Positions 7,957-17,003 of a stretch of DNA of 33,805 bases are shown in pieces; position 1 is the first letter of the stretch; each line of letters starts with the position of its first letter. The stretch comes from Alphaproteobacteria bacterium bin98 (GTDB lineage Bacteria; Pseudomonadota; Alphaproteobacteria; Bin98): positions 1-33,805 of the forward strand of contig MPNG01000014.1 of NCBI GenBank assembly GCA_002238905.1. Reading direction: 5' to 3'. A model generated the notes under the pieces. The model did no database searches. It was not told where the DNA came from and saw nothing but the letters and a program-made list of their open reading frames with translations. Position numbers and translations under genes: made by a program.

Positions 7957-9425
7957 AATGATTTTCCTGTAAAATGTTCTGGTGGTGTAATACCAAAATA
8001 TGATAATACTGTTGGAGCGACATCACTGAGGCCTCCTGATGTGTGTGTGAAGGTATGTTGACCAACAACAATAAAAGGGACAGGATTTGTAGTATGGCTT
8101 GTGAAAGGTTTTCCTTGGTGGGTGATGCATTCCGCGTTTCCATGGTCAGCGGTAATGAGCACAGTATAGTTATGCTCTTCAGCTGTTCTTACAAGATGGT
8201 CCAGCCCTCTATCAACACAAGCAATGCCGCTTTGCGCTAACTCCATATCACCGCTATGTCCTAAAATATCTGAGGCCGCATAATTTATTAAAATAAAAGG
8301 TACTCCTTCTTCTATGGTGTTAATCGCATGGCGTGTAATACTATTTGTTGGCAAAGAGGCAGAGTAGTGCTCTTCTTGATTAGGGTAAGAATCTGCAATG
8401 AGTTTTTTTGTATTGCCAGGCAAAGGTTTTTGGTTGTCAAAAAAGAAGGTGACATGCGCTTGCTTTTCTGACTCTGCGATACGAGCTTGAGCGATGCCAT
8501 GCTCTTCTAAAATATACCCAAGCGGGTTGAGGCGTGCAGGGTCAGCAAAAAGATAAGGCATCATTAAGGTGTTGTGATAAGGGCGCATACAAAGCCAAGC
8601 GCGGGCTGTATTTTGTGGAGCCCCTCCTTGATAATTTGCGTCAGAAAGTGCTGTGGCGATTTGCCACATGCGGTCTGACCGTATTCCTAAAAACAAAAAA
8701 TGATCAACATCATGTTGAAAGCCTTGATAGTCTCGGTGTACGTGTGGATCTAGATACTCTTCTGTTTCCAAGCAGTCTGTTACCACTTCTTCCGTTTCAT
8801 CAAATTTGGATCCTTGTGCATGAATAATCATGTTGTACGCTTTTAAGATTTTTTCCCAATTTTGTGTGCGGTCTAAAGCCCAATCTCTTCCTATGATAGA
8901 ACATATATTGATAAATGGAGTTTCTTTTTTTATGGTTTCTAAAAATGTATATGCGCTTCCTGGTGCTGAGTCACGACCATCCAAAATAGCATGCAGTTTG
9001 ATGGTGACGTTTTGTTTGTGCAGCAGTTGAGTGATGCTCAATAAGTGTTGCAGGTCCGCATGAATAGCGCCTTTTGAGAGCAAGGAAAAGATATGTAAAA
9101 CTCCATTGTTTTGATGCACGTTATGCAAAAGAGTAGCCCATTCTTTTTTTGTGGCTATCGAACCATCTTCGATAGCTGACGACATTATTTTGTGCGCGCT
9201 GCTATAGATTGCACCTGCACCAATAGTTAGATGACCAACTTCCGAGTTACCTTGTAATCCTTCCAGCAAACCTACTGCCGCACCTGATGCGTTAAGTTGC
9301 ACATGTTTGTGTTGAGAAAGTGAACTGACAAAAGGGGCAGTTTCCGGAGTGATGGCGCTTTCTTGTCCAGATTGTGGAACCCCCCATCCGTCTAAAATGC
9401 ACAGCAACAGTCTTTGATTTTCCAT
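7944..9425 (-). CDS. gpmI: 2,3-bisphosphoglycerate-independent phosphoglycerate mutase (cytosolic)
   Basis: This is the conventional enzyme of lower glycolysis and gluconeogenesis, with no signal peptide. At 493 residues it is near the usual 510. Visible motifs are CILDGWG with metal-site Asp12, GNSEVGH with nucleophile Ser61, IHAD, LDGRDSAP, GRDWALDR, IRSDR, SEKQAHVTFFF, SDILGHSG, ADHGNAE and TSHTT. All residues expected for metal, phosphoserine and substrate binding are present. It is first in a four-gene minus-strand unit, so it probably has the promoter of the set, in the 72-bp gap shared with the divergent membrane gene. The stop lies inside the start of the exported paralogue (13-nt overlap), which suggests translational coupling. 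Confidence 0.96.
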   Translation of the reverse strand: MENQRLLLCILDGWGVPQSGQESAITPETAPFVSSLSQHKHVQLNASGAAVGLLEGLQGNSEVGHLTIGAGAIYSSAHKIMSSAIEDGSIATKKEWATLLHNVHQNNGVLHIFSLLSKGAIHADLQHLLSITQLLHKQNVTIKLHAILDGRDSAPGSAYTFLETIKKETPFINICSIIGRDWALDRTQNWEKILKAYNMIIHAQGSKFDETEEVVTDCLETEEYLDPHVHRDYQGFQHDVDHFLFLGIRSDRMWQIATALSDANYQGGAPQNTARAWLCMRPYHNTLMMPYLFADPARLNPLGYILEEHGIAQARIAESEKQAHVTFFFDNQKPLPGNTKKLIADSYPNQEEHYSASLPTNSITRHAINTIEEGVPFILINYAASDILGHSGDMELAQSGIACVDRGLDHLVRTAEEHNYTVLITADHGNAECITHQGKPFTSHTTNPVPFIVVGQHTFTHTSGGLSDVAPTVLSYFGITPPEHFTGKSLCRW

Positions 9426-9497
9426 GTTTTATGATATCACCTTGTTTGCGACTATCAAGAGATAGGTGTTGAATAGTAATATAAGGTATAATGGCGC

Positions 9498-10112
9498 ATG
9501 AATTACCCATTGCTTTCTTTTTGTCTTTGTGCTGAAGGTGTTGTTCCATCTATCATCGAAAATCAGGGGCACGCAGGGATCCCAATGATTTTTGTGCTGA
9601 GCCCTATATTTATCTTTTTATTGCTGCCGACCATCGTTTGGAAGATATATGTGGCGCGTAAAACTTTACAATCTCCCAAACATTTATTGATTAAGTCAAT
9701 ATCATTATCTGCTGGTATAAGCACATTCGTGGGTATTCCCAGTATTTGGGGTTTTCTTTTTTGTGCACAGACTGTTTTGTTACATTTTTTGCGCTGGGTG
9801 ACTAATGGATCGGAACTGTTTCAAGCACCTTTTAATATAACCATACAAGCGTTTTTATTTTCGACTTTTGTCGCACCAAATTTTAATGAAAAAGTTGCTA
9901 TGATTGTCACTTTCATCATGTTGTTGGTGCCTATCTTCTATGGTACACTCCTGGTGGAAGAGACAATTTTGTGGCGCGCGCTTTACAAAAAAGACAAGCT
10001 TGGGGCAATCAGAAAATTTTTGTGGCAAACACACCTTTATCTTTTTACAGGTTTAGCACTGATAGCCTTTTTAACCATGATTGCTCTTCTGGTTGCTCAA
10101 AGATCTTCATGA
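9498..10112 (+). CDS. Hypothetical multi-pass membrane protein
   Basis: The 204-residue protein has about four hydrophobic segments (roughly 30-50, 68-92, 110-150 and 175-200) and no recognised domain. A TATAAT at 9487-9492 ends only 5 nt before this ATG, so either the mRNA is nearly leaderless or translation starts later, for example at the Met that begins MIFVLSP (about 9585). The next gene shares the pattern of its first 50 residues (a short acidic start, then a PM[IL] followed by a hydrophobic segment and a basic end), so the two may be old tandem duplicates. It is divergent from gpmI. Function unknown. Confidence 0.75.
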   Translation: MNYPLLSFCLCAEGVVPSIIENQGHAGIPMIFVLSPIFIFLLLPTIVWKIYVARKTLQSPKHLLIKSISLSAGISTFVGIPSIWGFLFCAQTVLLHFLRWVTNGSELFQAPFNITIQAFLFSTFVAPNFNEKVAMIVTFIMLLVPIFYGTLLVEETILWRALYKKDKLGAIRKFLWQTHLYLFTGLALIAFLTMIALLVAQRSS

Positions 10113-10125
10113 CGCAGAGGGTGTT

Positions 10126-10440
10126 ATGATTTGCTTATCAGAAATTTTGCTAGCTTTTCCTTTATCCATTCACGCACATGTTGCTGTGCCTATGCTGATG
10201 ATTTCATGTCCTGTTTGTATAGCATTACTTCTTGTTGTGATTTGGATTCAGCGCTTTGTTGTGCGTAATAGAATATACCTTTCCTCTAAAACTGTATTAG
10301 CTATCTATAGCTTAGGTAAACGTTTATTCAACAATATTAAGCGCACTAATGACTGTATGACGAGTATGGGTGGCCATTTAATCTATGACTTTAATATCCC
10401 AAAGCAATGTAATAAAATAAATATTGGATGCGTGTCATGA
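10126..10440 (+). CDS. Small hypothetical membrane protein
   Basis: The 104-residue product has hydrophobic segments at about 1-15 and 21-42 followed by a basic tail. The start ATG at 10126 has AGAGGG 5 nt upstream; an upstream TTG in the same frame (10081) lies inside the previous gene and is not supported. The first 45 residues resemble those of the preceding membrane protein, and the rest does not, so it may be a truncated duplicate. Its TGA overlaps the ATG at 10437 inside mutS in an ATGA arrangement, so the two are probably co-translated. Function unknown. Confidence 0.6.
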   Translation: MICLSEILLAFPLSIHAHVAVPMLMISCPVCIALLLVVIWIQRFVVRNRIYLSSKTVLAIYSLGKRLFNNIKRTNDCMTSMGGHLIYDFNIPKQCNKINIGCVS

Positions 10441-12983
10441 CACCTATGCTCCAACAATATCAAAAAATTAAGGAAGCGCATCCAGACAGTATACTTTTTT
10501 TTCGGCTAGGTGATTTTTACGAACTCTTTTTTTCTGATGCAGAAAAAGCTGCGCCTATACTCGGAGTTACACTCACGCGACGAAATCAAGCGAAAGGAGG
10601 TGATATTCCTATGTGTGGTGTGCCTCACCACGCAAGCGAAACATACATAGCCAAACTTTTAAAAGAAGGGATGAGTGTTGCAATATGTGAGCAAGTTGAG
10701 CTCGCCGAAGATGCTAAAAAACGTGGAGCATCTGCCATTGTCAAACGCGATGTCGTTCGTGTGATGACGCCAGGTACCGTTGTAGAAGATGCTTATATTG
10801 AATCAGAGCAGCCAAACTACCTTTTATGTTTACACTATGAAAAAAAATCTTGGACGGCTGCGTATGTGGATTTATCAACATCTGATTTTTATGTTGAGAG
10901 TCTTCACGAAGATGGTGTGGAAAATATATTGATGCGTTTGAAGCCACAAGAGGTTTTGTTGGCATCACGTATTGCGCAAGATGATGAATTGGTGGCCCTG
11001 ATTCGCGCGCTTCAAGGAAGTGTTTCCGTTCAGCAAGATATCCGATTCTCTTACAATAGCGCTTTAAATGATCTCAAAAATCTTTTGCAAGTTACGGAAA
11101 TCGAAGGGTTTGGTTCATTTACGCCTTCTGAAATCATAGCAGCTGGCGTAGTAGCGCATTATGTAATGTTGACGCACAAAAGTAGCATGCACATGCTGAA
11201 ATTATCGCATGCGGAACGTGCATCAATTATGCGTATTGATAGTGCTACAATGTCAAGCTTAGAGCTTTTTCAAACAACGCGAGGTGATAAAAAAGGTAGT
11301 CTTTTTTCTTTTATTAACCATACACATACGGCCTTTGGTGCCAGACAGCTTCTGCGGGATATGGCTGCGCCGCTGCAAAATATCAACAATATCAGAAAAC
11401 GATTTGAGCAGGTAGCTTGGTGTGTGAACCATGGCAATGAAATACGCGATCAACTTAAATCTATGGGTGACGTCGAAAGAGCGTTGGCGCGTCTTTCGTT
11501 AGGGCGCGTTATGCCGCGTGATATGCTTTGTGCAAAGGTTTTTTTGCATTATGCGCAGTGTGTGTTTTCTGTGATAAAGCAAGCATCTCCTTGGGGTGAA
11601 GAATCTCATGATATGCAGAAATTCCCTCATGCTTTGTATGACATTCTTGATCAAGCGCTTGTGGACGATATGCCTTTGGTTATTGGTAATGGTGGCGTGA
11701 TACGATCAGGATTTGATGCGCGCTTAGATGATTTGAGAAATGCTCATGTATCTGTGGATGCACAGAAAAAAAATCTTGAAGAACTTTATATTGCAAAAAC
11801 AGGTATAAATACTTTGCGTATTAAGCACAATAATATGGCTGGTCTTTATGTGGAAGTGAGCAAAAAGAATGCAGAACGCATGCCTGATATTTTTTTGCAC
11901 AAACAAACACTTGCAAATACCGTACGATTTTCCACAGATGAGCTTATGAATGTTGAGCAAGATCTCGCTTCTGCGCATATGCAAAGTATTGTGTATGAAG
12001 AAAAAGTTTTTCTTGATTTAGTACAACAAACTCAACAACATTATAAAGTTTTGCGATCTTTGATCGATGTATGCGGAAGAATTGATATAGCGTTATCTCA
12101 TAGCGTTTTGGTTAAAAATGAATCTTTTATATTACCAACAGTTTTGGATAACTATACGCTAAATATTCAGGGTGGGTGGCACCCTGTGGTTAAATCCCTT
12201 ACAAAAAATGCTAGTTTTGTCTCCAATGATTGCAGATTATCTCCAGGAGACTTTATGATGATTACCGGCCCTAATATGGGCGGTAAAAGTACTTTTCTTC
12301 GTCAAAATGCCTTGATTGTGTTGCTTGCGCATATGGGCTGTCCTGTTCCAGCGCAAGAAGCGCACATAGGCATTGTGGATAGAATATTTAGTCGTGTGGG
12401 GGCCTCCGATGATCTCACCAGAGGACGCTCTACGTTTATGGTTGAAATGCTTGAAACGGCAAGTATTTTAAATCAATCTACACAAAGATCTTTTGTGATT
12501 CTTGACGAAATAGGTCGAGGAACTTCTACGCATGATGGGGTGGCTTTAGCATGGTCTATCACAGAGCATGTGCATAATCATATCAAAGCACGCACATTGT
12601 TTGCCACGCATTATCACGAACTTTCTGCTTTAGCGGATCAATGCGATAGGGTGCATAATTATTGCGCGCGTGTGCGTGAATGGGAAGGTGGTATTGTTTT
12701 TGACTACAGTATTGTGCCTGGTGTGGTGCGAGCGTCCTATGGATTACATGCAGCTCAGCAAGCTGGTGTGCCAAAAATCGTTGTGAAGCGCGCACAAGAA
12801 GTGCTAAACACACTGACAAAAGCAGAGATCTCTATGTATGCTTTACCTGAGATGCAAAAAGAAGATATTCGTGAGCATTGCGATACCTTATCTGTGTGGT
12901 TGAAGTCTTTGCCTTTAGATGAAATGTCCCCCAAAGAGATTTTTGATGCTGTTTATGAATTAAAAAAAAAGCATCAATGTTGA
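10428..12983 (+). CDS. mutS: DNA mismatch repair protein MutS
   Basis: MutS recognises mismatches and small loops and starts repair with MutL. The 851-residue length matches the family (E. coli 853). The N-terminal mismatch-binding motif is F-x-E within GDFYELF (Phe30, Glu32). The ATPase domain has Walker A GPNMGGKST at about 614, Walker B VILDEIGRGTS and the ATHYHEL signature. A start at 10437 (MTPMLQQY) is equally possible, because the upstream stop overlaps it as ATGA and most MutS proteins begin near this TPMMQQY segment. The last part of the gene (from 12855) and 80 bp beyond are repeated imperfectly at 24443-24657. Confidence 0.97.
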   Translation: MRVMTPMLQQYQKIKEAHPDSILFFRLGDFYELFFSDAEKAAPILGVTLTRRNQAKGGDIPMCGVPHHASETYIAKLLKEGMSVAICEQVELAEDAKKRGASAIVKRDVVRVMTPGTVVEDAYIESEQPNYLLCLHYEKKSWTAAYVDLSTSDFYVESLHEDGVENILMRLKPQEVLLASRIAQDDELVALIRALQGSVSVQQDIRFSYNSALNDLKNLLQVTEIEGFGSFTPSEIIAAGVVAHYVMLTHKSSMHMLKLSHAERASIMRIDSATMSSLELFQTTRGDKKGSLFSFINHTHTAFGARQLLRDMAAPLQNINNIRKRFEQVAWCVNHGNEIRDQLKSMGDVERALARLSLGRVMPRDMLCAKVFLHYAQCVFSVIKQASPWGEESHDMQKFPHALYDILDQALVDDMPLVIGNGGVIRSGFDARLDDLRNAHVSVDAQKKNLEELYIAKTGINTLRIKHNNMAGLYVEVSKKNAERMPDIFLHKQTLANTVRFSTDELMNVEQDLASAHMQSIVYEEKVFLDLVQQTQQHYKVLRSLIDVCGRIDIALSHSVLVKNESFILPTVLDNYTLNIQGGWHPVVKSLTKNASFVSNDCRLSPGDFMMITGPNMGGKSTFLRQNALIVLLAHMGCPVPAQEAHIGIVDRIFSRVGASDDLTRGRSTFMVEMLETASILNQSTQRSFVILDEIGRGTSTHDGVALAWSITEHVHNHIKARTLFATHYHELSALADQCDRVHNYCARVREWEGGIVFDYSIVPGVVRASYGLHAAQQAGVPKIVVKRAQEVLNTLTKAEISMYALPEMQKEDIREHCDTLSVWLKSLPLDEMSPKEIFDAVYELKKKHQC

Positions 12984-13065
12984 GGAAAACATTCAGCTTA
13001 TTTTAAATATAGGGAACTTTACTCTTTGCATAAAAAGTTTCTTGCATATATTTTGTGAACTATGA
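12855..13065 (+). repeat. Direct repeat, left copy: mutS 3' end and downstream flank
   Basis: This stretch from CAAAAAGAAGAT in mutS to TATATTTTGTGAACTATGAT beyond its stop matches 24443-24657 at roughly three quarters identity by eye. The strongest block is a 27-bp exact match around the codons for MSPKEIFD, and the match continues past the mutS stop (CAGCTTATTTT). The two copies flank the whole secreted-protein block. Confidence 0.85.
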
Positions 13066-13284
13066 TCGCCGATTTAATGAGATGGTACTCAGATAGCTAA
13101 CGATAAAAAGCATAAGATCCTTTAATCGAAGAGAGCATAAACTATTAGCAACAAATCTATTCCCAACAATAAAATAATGCATGAAATACAGTTTTTTAAA
13201 TACTTGTGTAATGGTATCTAATATTTTTTATAATCAGTGAAATTTTCAATTTTTTCAAACACTATCTCATGATATTATTAACTC
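13066..13284. other. AT-rich gap after the mutS repeat
   Basis: No gene or convincing terminator is visible. A possible promoter for the next gene is TTGTGT at 13204-13209 with TATAAT at 13229-13234, but the 19-bp spacer is long. This is the left edge of the accessory block. Confidence 0.3.
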
Positions 13285-15189
13285 ATGGTAATATTTAAAA
13301 TATTTTTGATTTTTTGTTACTTAACGTTGCAATCTGCATGCAAAGATGGCTGGGCTCCTGATGATTCTCAAGGTTTGCTTGCATGCTCTGCATTGAGAAT
13401 AGGTGAGGAAAATCCTCTCTCTACTTTTGATGCTGCTGTGCAAGAAGCACGCCAAAAGTGTTTGTCTATCGCAAAAGCAGCGAAGCGCGTTATAGATGGT
13501 TTTTTAATACCTCTCAGGGCAGACATATACTATCATTGTTATCTCCTAGCTAGAGAGGGTGTGAAGAAGCAATGTGACCAATTAGGTCAAAGAACTCCTG
13601 ACGAATTTTGTCGGTTTGTTTTTGGTCTACATTGTGCTGCTTCACGACAAAAAGTAGATTTAAGTCAAGTAGACTTAGAAAATTTGTTGGCAATATCAGA
13701 AAGAGATCACATGTTTATTGCGACTGATGGTGGTTTATGCAATGCGGAGTATTTTATCACATTAATGCTTTGGAATAAAAAGAAGTATCTTGTAACTTTT
13801 CCAAACGATTTTAGTCATGCTGTGCCTGTTCGTTGTATGTTCAAAAATTGGGCCTCTGCTATTTTGGTGCATGATATGGGTTTTTATCATATGATGCAAG
13901 ATGTTATAGTACATGGCGAGTATGCAGAGTTTTTTGATATAGTTTTGGATGGTTTGAAACCATTGTGGAATGAGGCTCTAAGCTTGAAGAGAGAAAATCC
14001 GCAATATTTCAAATCTGTAAAATGTCTCCTTTATTGGCTTTTGCGTGAGCAAGACTATCGATATATTAGTGAATATAAAGGTGATTTTTCTCAAGACCCT
14101 CTCTCAAAACTATTACTTAGAGTGCCGATGGATGCTTATATAAGTTTAGAGTGTCTATCTATGATCACAGGATACGTAATGACTAAAGATATGATGCAGG
14201 AAACTGAATACTCTTCCGAAAAAATATCCGCACTCAAGACGGAAGCTTGGCAGTTTTTAAGAAACGCAGAAAAACTTCCAGCAGTCAAAAAAGCGTTTAC
14301 AAAAATAGAGAGCACATTGAAGAAGCGCATTCAATCAAAATATCCTAAGGTTGATCTATTAGATTTGCAAACATTTAAGCTTCAAAGAAGATATATGGGT
14401 ATGTTTATGACTAAAAGTGAAATGCTACAGATGGTGTTTGACTGGAGTGAAAGCCAACCTTCTGATGTACCAAAGTGCGCATCATCAACGCAAGATCACG
14501 CTTTGAAAATGCATCTACTTGCTGCTGCTTCCATTTTGCAGGATCAGAGTTTTAATGCTTGTGATCATAGAGGGCAAAGAGATGTCAAATCCACAGCAGT
14601 GCTTAAGCCCTATAAAGATGATCAAGTCACAGAAGGTACTGTCTGCAATTCCACAGTAATGTTTAAGCCATATAGATCTGATGAAGCTACAGAAGATACT
14701 GTATTGAATTGTGAAGATAGGGTGGTTTCTGCAATGACAGGAGTGCCATTGTTAGCATTTGACTGCTCTTTTAAGGAGAAGCGAAATTTAGCTAATATAA
14801 TTATATTCTTAACAAATTTTACTGCTTCTGAAGATTGTGAAGCAACAGCTATGCAGAAAATTATGAGACCTTGGGTGGAAAAAGCATTGATAAGCCCTGA
14901 ATCATCATTCTTGCGAAAAGAACTATTCAAATATGTTGAGAAACAATTGTGTCTATCCACCAACACCTCTACAGATGATCAACCATGTGAAACTATGCAA
15001 GATATTTTGGACAATGCACACGTACATATTCAAGATCGCTATGGACAAGATTTGTCTTCATTTACAGATGATCAACCATGTGAAACTATGCAAGATATTG
15101 TGGACAATGCACACGTGCATATTCAAGATCGCTATGTACAAGCTTTGTCTTCATTTAAAGTAATCAAGCAATCAAGATCCGTTTCATAA
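13285..15189 (+). CDS. Large secreted hypothetical protein with C-terminal repeats
   Basis: The 634-residue protein begins with a signal peptide (MVIFKIFLIFCYLTLQSA) and is otherwise not recognised. The N-terminal part (about 50-125) is helical and ends in the segment TPDEFCRFVFGLHCA. A two-unit 20-residue repeat (PYKDDQVTEGTV / PYRSDEATEDTV) lies at about 436-475, and a two-unit 31-residue repeat (TDDQPCETMQDI...) closes the protein at about 563-624. The segment between (SEDCEATAM, then RPWVEKAL) and the N-terminal part both recur in the broken gene at 20749-21535, so this is one of at least two copies. No ribosome site is evident before the ATG. It heads the secreted block. Function unknown; a host-directed or surface role is only inference. 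Confidence 0.85.
   Translation: MVIFKIFLIFCYLTLQSACKDGWAPDDSQGLLACSALRIGEENPLSTFDAAVQEARQKCLSIAKAAKRVIDGFLIPLRADIYYHCYLLAREGVKKQCDQLGQRTPDEFCRFVFGLHCAASRQKVDLSQVDLENLLAISERDHMFIATDGGLCNAEYFITLMLWNKKKYLVTFPNDFSHAVPVRCMFKNWASAILVHDMGFYHMMQDVIVHGEYAEFFDIVLDGLKPLWNEALSLKRENPQYFKSVKCLLYWLLREQDYRYISEYKGDFSQDPLSKLLLRVPMDAYISLECLSMITGYVMTKDMMQETEYSSEKISALKTEAWQFLRNAEKLPAVKKAFTKIESTLKKRIQSKYPKVDLLDLQTFKLQRRYMGMFMTKSEMLQMVFDWSESQPSDVPKCASSTQDHALKMHLLAAASILQDQSFNACDHRGQRDVKSTAVLKPYKDDQVTEGTVCNSTVMFKPYRSDEATEDTVLNCEDRVVSAMTGVPLLAFDCSFKEKRNLANIIIFLTNFTASEDCEATAMQKIMRPWVEKALISPESSFLRKELFKYVEKQLCLSTNTSTDDQPCETMQDILDNAHVHIQDRYGQDLSSFTDDQPCETMQDIVDNAHVHIQDRYVQALSSFKVIKQSRSVS
14590..14709 (+). repeat. Two 60-bp in-frame tandem repeats
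   Basis: Units at 14590-14649 and 14650-14709 encode two diverged 20-residue repeats beginning ST[AV][VM][LF]KPY. They keep frame and differ at many positions, so the duplication is older than the 93-bp repeat nearby. Confidence 0.85.
14971..15156 (+). repeat. Two 93-bp in-frame tandem repeats
   Basis: Units at 14971-15063 and 15064-15156 are almost identical and encode 31-residue repeats beginning TDDQPCETMQDI. Only a few substitutions separate them, which points to a recent duplication in the C-terminus of the secreted protein. Confidence 0.95.
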
Positions 15190-15299
15190 AGTATAAAATG
15201 TTAAAGGTGAGTAAATCCGAAGGTTGTCTAAATTAGTAAGATTGATGTATGATTGTTTTGTTATCATATATACTACACATTTGAATAAAGGAATTGAAT

Positions 15300-15941
15300 A
15301 TGTCTATGCAATTACTACTCTTAACTTGTTTGTACGTCGGGCCTTGCTTAGTCTTGAATTGCGCTGTAAGAGACAGCAATTTAGTAGAAAGTCCTGCAGA
15401 ACTAACAAGAGATCAAGCATACCAGAACAGAGTATTGTTTCTGGAGAATTTGTCATTTGAAGATAGAGTCCAACAATCTTCGTGGTGGGCATTAGATCAA
15501 TTAGGTGTGGAGACAGAGTGTAAGGAGAAGATTCTAGATGCAATGAGCACTTTTCATATAGAGAGTAGTGGTGATGTAACGTTATCTGTGGCCAATAACG
15601 TATACTGGATAGTGGCAGAATACTACAAAAAAAAATACTGTCCAGCCGATCCAACCACTCCAATCGATAAAAAGATGCAAGATGAGCATATTGATAACAT
15701 GAGAAGAAAAAATTTTCGTATTAATATGCCAATTTTTTATTATGCTTTTTCTTTGCTAAGACAAGAGAAATCGATGCGGCCTCAGAGGGTCGAATTTATA
15801 TGCAAAGCGTCTAAAAGTCTTTTGTTTGCTTTACAATTTTTCTGCACTCATTCGGATTCAATGCCAGCAGAGTTACGCTACTCTATTTTTCAGAAACTTA
15901 TGGGTTTTTACAACGAAGAAGGAGCGAACGCAAGGCAATGA
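15300..15941 (+). CDS. Secreted hypothetical protein, SSWW family (copy 1)
   Basis: The ATG at 15300 is chosen because it matches the start of the paralogue at 18851 and follows AAAGGA; a TTG 6 nt earlier is less likely. The 213-residue protein has a signal peptide (MSMQLLLLTCLYVGP onward) and a helical body. It shares with the paralogue the segments SSWWALDQL, EYYKKKYCPAD, TTPID, EHIDNM and NMPxFYYAFS. The last of these fits the L-x-x-P-x-[LF]-x-x-A-[FL] pattern seen across the block. The protein is followed by a gene of the SNAA family, as is its paralogue, and the spacers between them are similar. Function unknown. Confidence 0.85.
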   Translation: MSMQLLLLTCLYVGPCLVLNCAVRDSNLVESPAELTRDQAYQNRVLFLENLSFEDRVQQSSWWALDQLGVETECKEKILDAMSTFHIESSGDVTLSVANNVYWIVAEYYKKKYCPADPTTPIDKKMQDEHIDNMRRKNFRINMPIFYYAFSLLRQEKSMRPQRVEFICKASKSLLFALQFFCTHSDSMPAELRYSIFQKLMGFYNEEGANARQ

Positions 15942-16056
15942 TCTGCAATATTTTGCTAGTTTCAAAATAAAATTCGATGGGGTGAATTGCTTTTCTTTAT
16001 AAATGAGTATAAAATTTAGGATGATGTTTTTTATTCTGAAATTTTGAGTGTTATTT

Positions 16057-16662
16057 ATGTTTATTTTATTACTAATTTTTTTACATATTTTCCCGTTATC
16101 AAGCAATGCTGCATTAGCAGAGTGTTCGTGTTACGAAGAACCAAACAAGCTTTTGCAACAGCATCAGAGCATGTTTCAAGAGAGTGATGGGAGTTTTCTG
16201 CTCAAAGCTCCATATACTGTTGCCCAGCTCCGTTTTGCATATGATTATTTTGAAGATCTCTGTCATAGCGTCTCTAGCGTACTGTTATCGATCCAAGCAG
16301 ATTTGCGTCCAAACGCTCAAGGCTATTATAATTGGAAAAACGCTTCTCCGACTGAGAGGTGGCTCCTAATGGAAGGTATGCCAACTGATCCTGAAGATTC
16401 AGCATTTCATTTGAATATACCTACCCTATCTAAGGCTTTATCAGATATACCCAGTCAAATTTATAGCATAAATCCCGATCCTGCTGATTTATTAGACTAT
16501 ATCAATGATTTAGCCATCCACCAGGATCTCTTATTGGCTTGCAAATCTTTGTATCAGAGCGATTGGGAGTTGGCTTACAAAAACTATTATTATTGGTATT
16601 TTAGAGTCCACCCCAACAGAGCCAAGATATGTAACGCTGTGTATGTTAAGTATGCTAAATAA
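16057..16662 (+). CDS. Secreted hypothetical protein, SNAA family (copy 1)
   Basis: Start at ATG 16057 is chosen by alignment with three paralogues that all begin MFI; an upstream GTG at 16048 is also in frame. The 201-residue product has a signal peptide ending SSNAA, then a conserved body: QxMFQ, PYTV, DPED, FHLNIPTLSKAL, IHQDLLLACKSLY, DWELAY, YWYF. The C-terminal half is predicted helical. Downstream (16692 onward) lies a decayed extension that other copies also carry, so this protein is probably the N-terminal part of a once longer one. Copies follow at 17004, 17964 and 19653. Function unknown. Confidence 0.85.
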   Translation: MFILLLIFLHIFPLSSNAALAECSCYEEPNKLLQQHQSMFQESDGSFLLKAPYTVAQLRFAYDYFEDLCHSVSSVLLSIQADLRPNAQGYYNWKNASPTERWLLMEGMPTDPEDSAFHLNIPTLSKALSDIPSQIYSINPDPADLLDYINDLAIHQDLLLACKSLYQSDWELAYKNYYYWYFRVHPNRAKICNAVYVKYAK

Positions 16663-17003
16663 TTCATTTTTCCTAATAACAGGGGGGTAGCGATCTTGAA
16701 CAGAGTGGTCATACTTTTATTATCAGTCTGAATCTGTGCTATATATCCAAGGGCCTTTATGGGTTAGATGAAGAGAGAGTAATGGCTATGTACGCGTAAT
16801 CAAGAAAGTAGTTATCCAGATAAGTATTCAAGAGTCTATCAACAAAAGAATGGTAAATTAGTGCCATAAATTATTATGAGATTGTCATCATCAATGTGTG
16901 AAAAATACAGTGGAGTTTGAGTGATCACAATGTATTGCTTTTCTTTGTAAATGAGGGTAAAAGGTTTGAGGATGTTTTAATTCCGAAATTTGGAGTGCTA
17001 TTT
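16663..17003 (+). pseudogene. Decayed C-terminal module after SNAA copy 1
   Basis: No intact gene. From 16692 one frame reads DLEQSGHTFIISLNLCYISK and on to VMAMYA before a TAA at 16797; after a frameshift a second piece reads PDKYSRVYQQKNGKLV; a third reads SDHNVLLFFVNEGKRFEDV and runs into the next gene's start. The same pieces occur after SNAA copies 2 and 3. I read this as the remains of a C-terminal domain that was once joined to the SNAA protein, and as part of the tandem repeat unit. Confidence 0.65.

Noticed and set aside
14590-15156. CRISPR-like array
   Set aside because: The repeats are adjacent, in frame with a protein and have no spacers.
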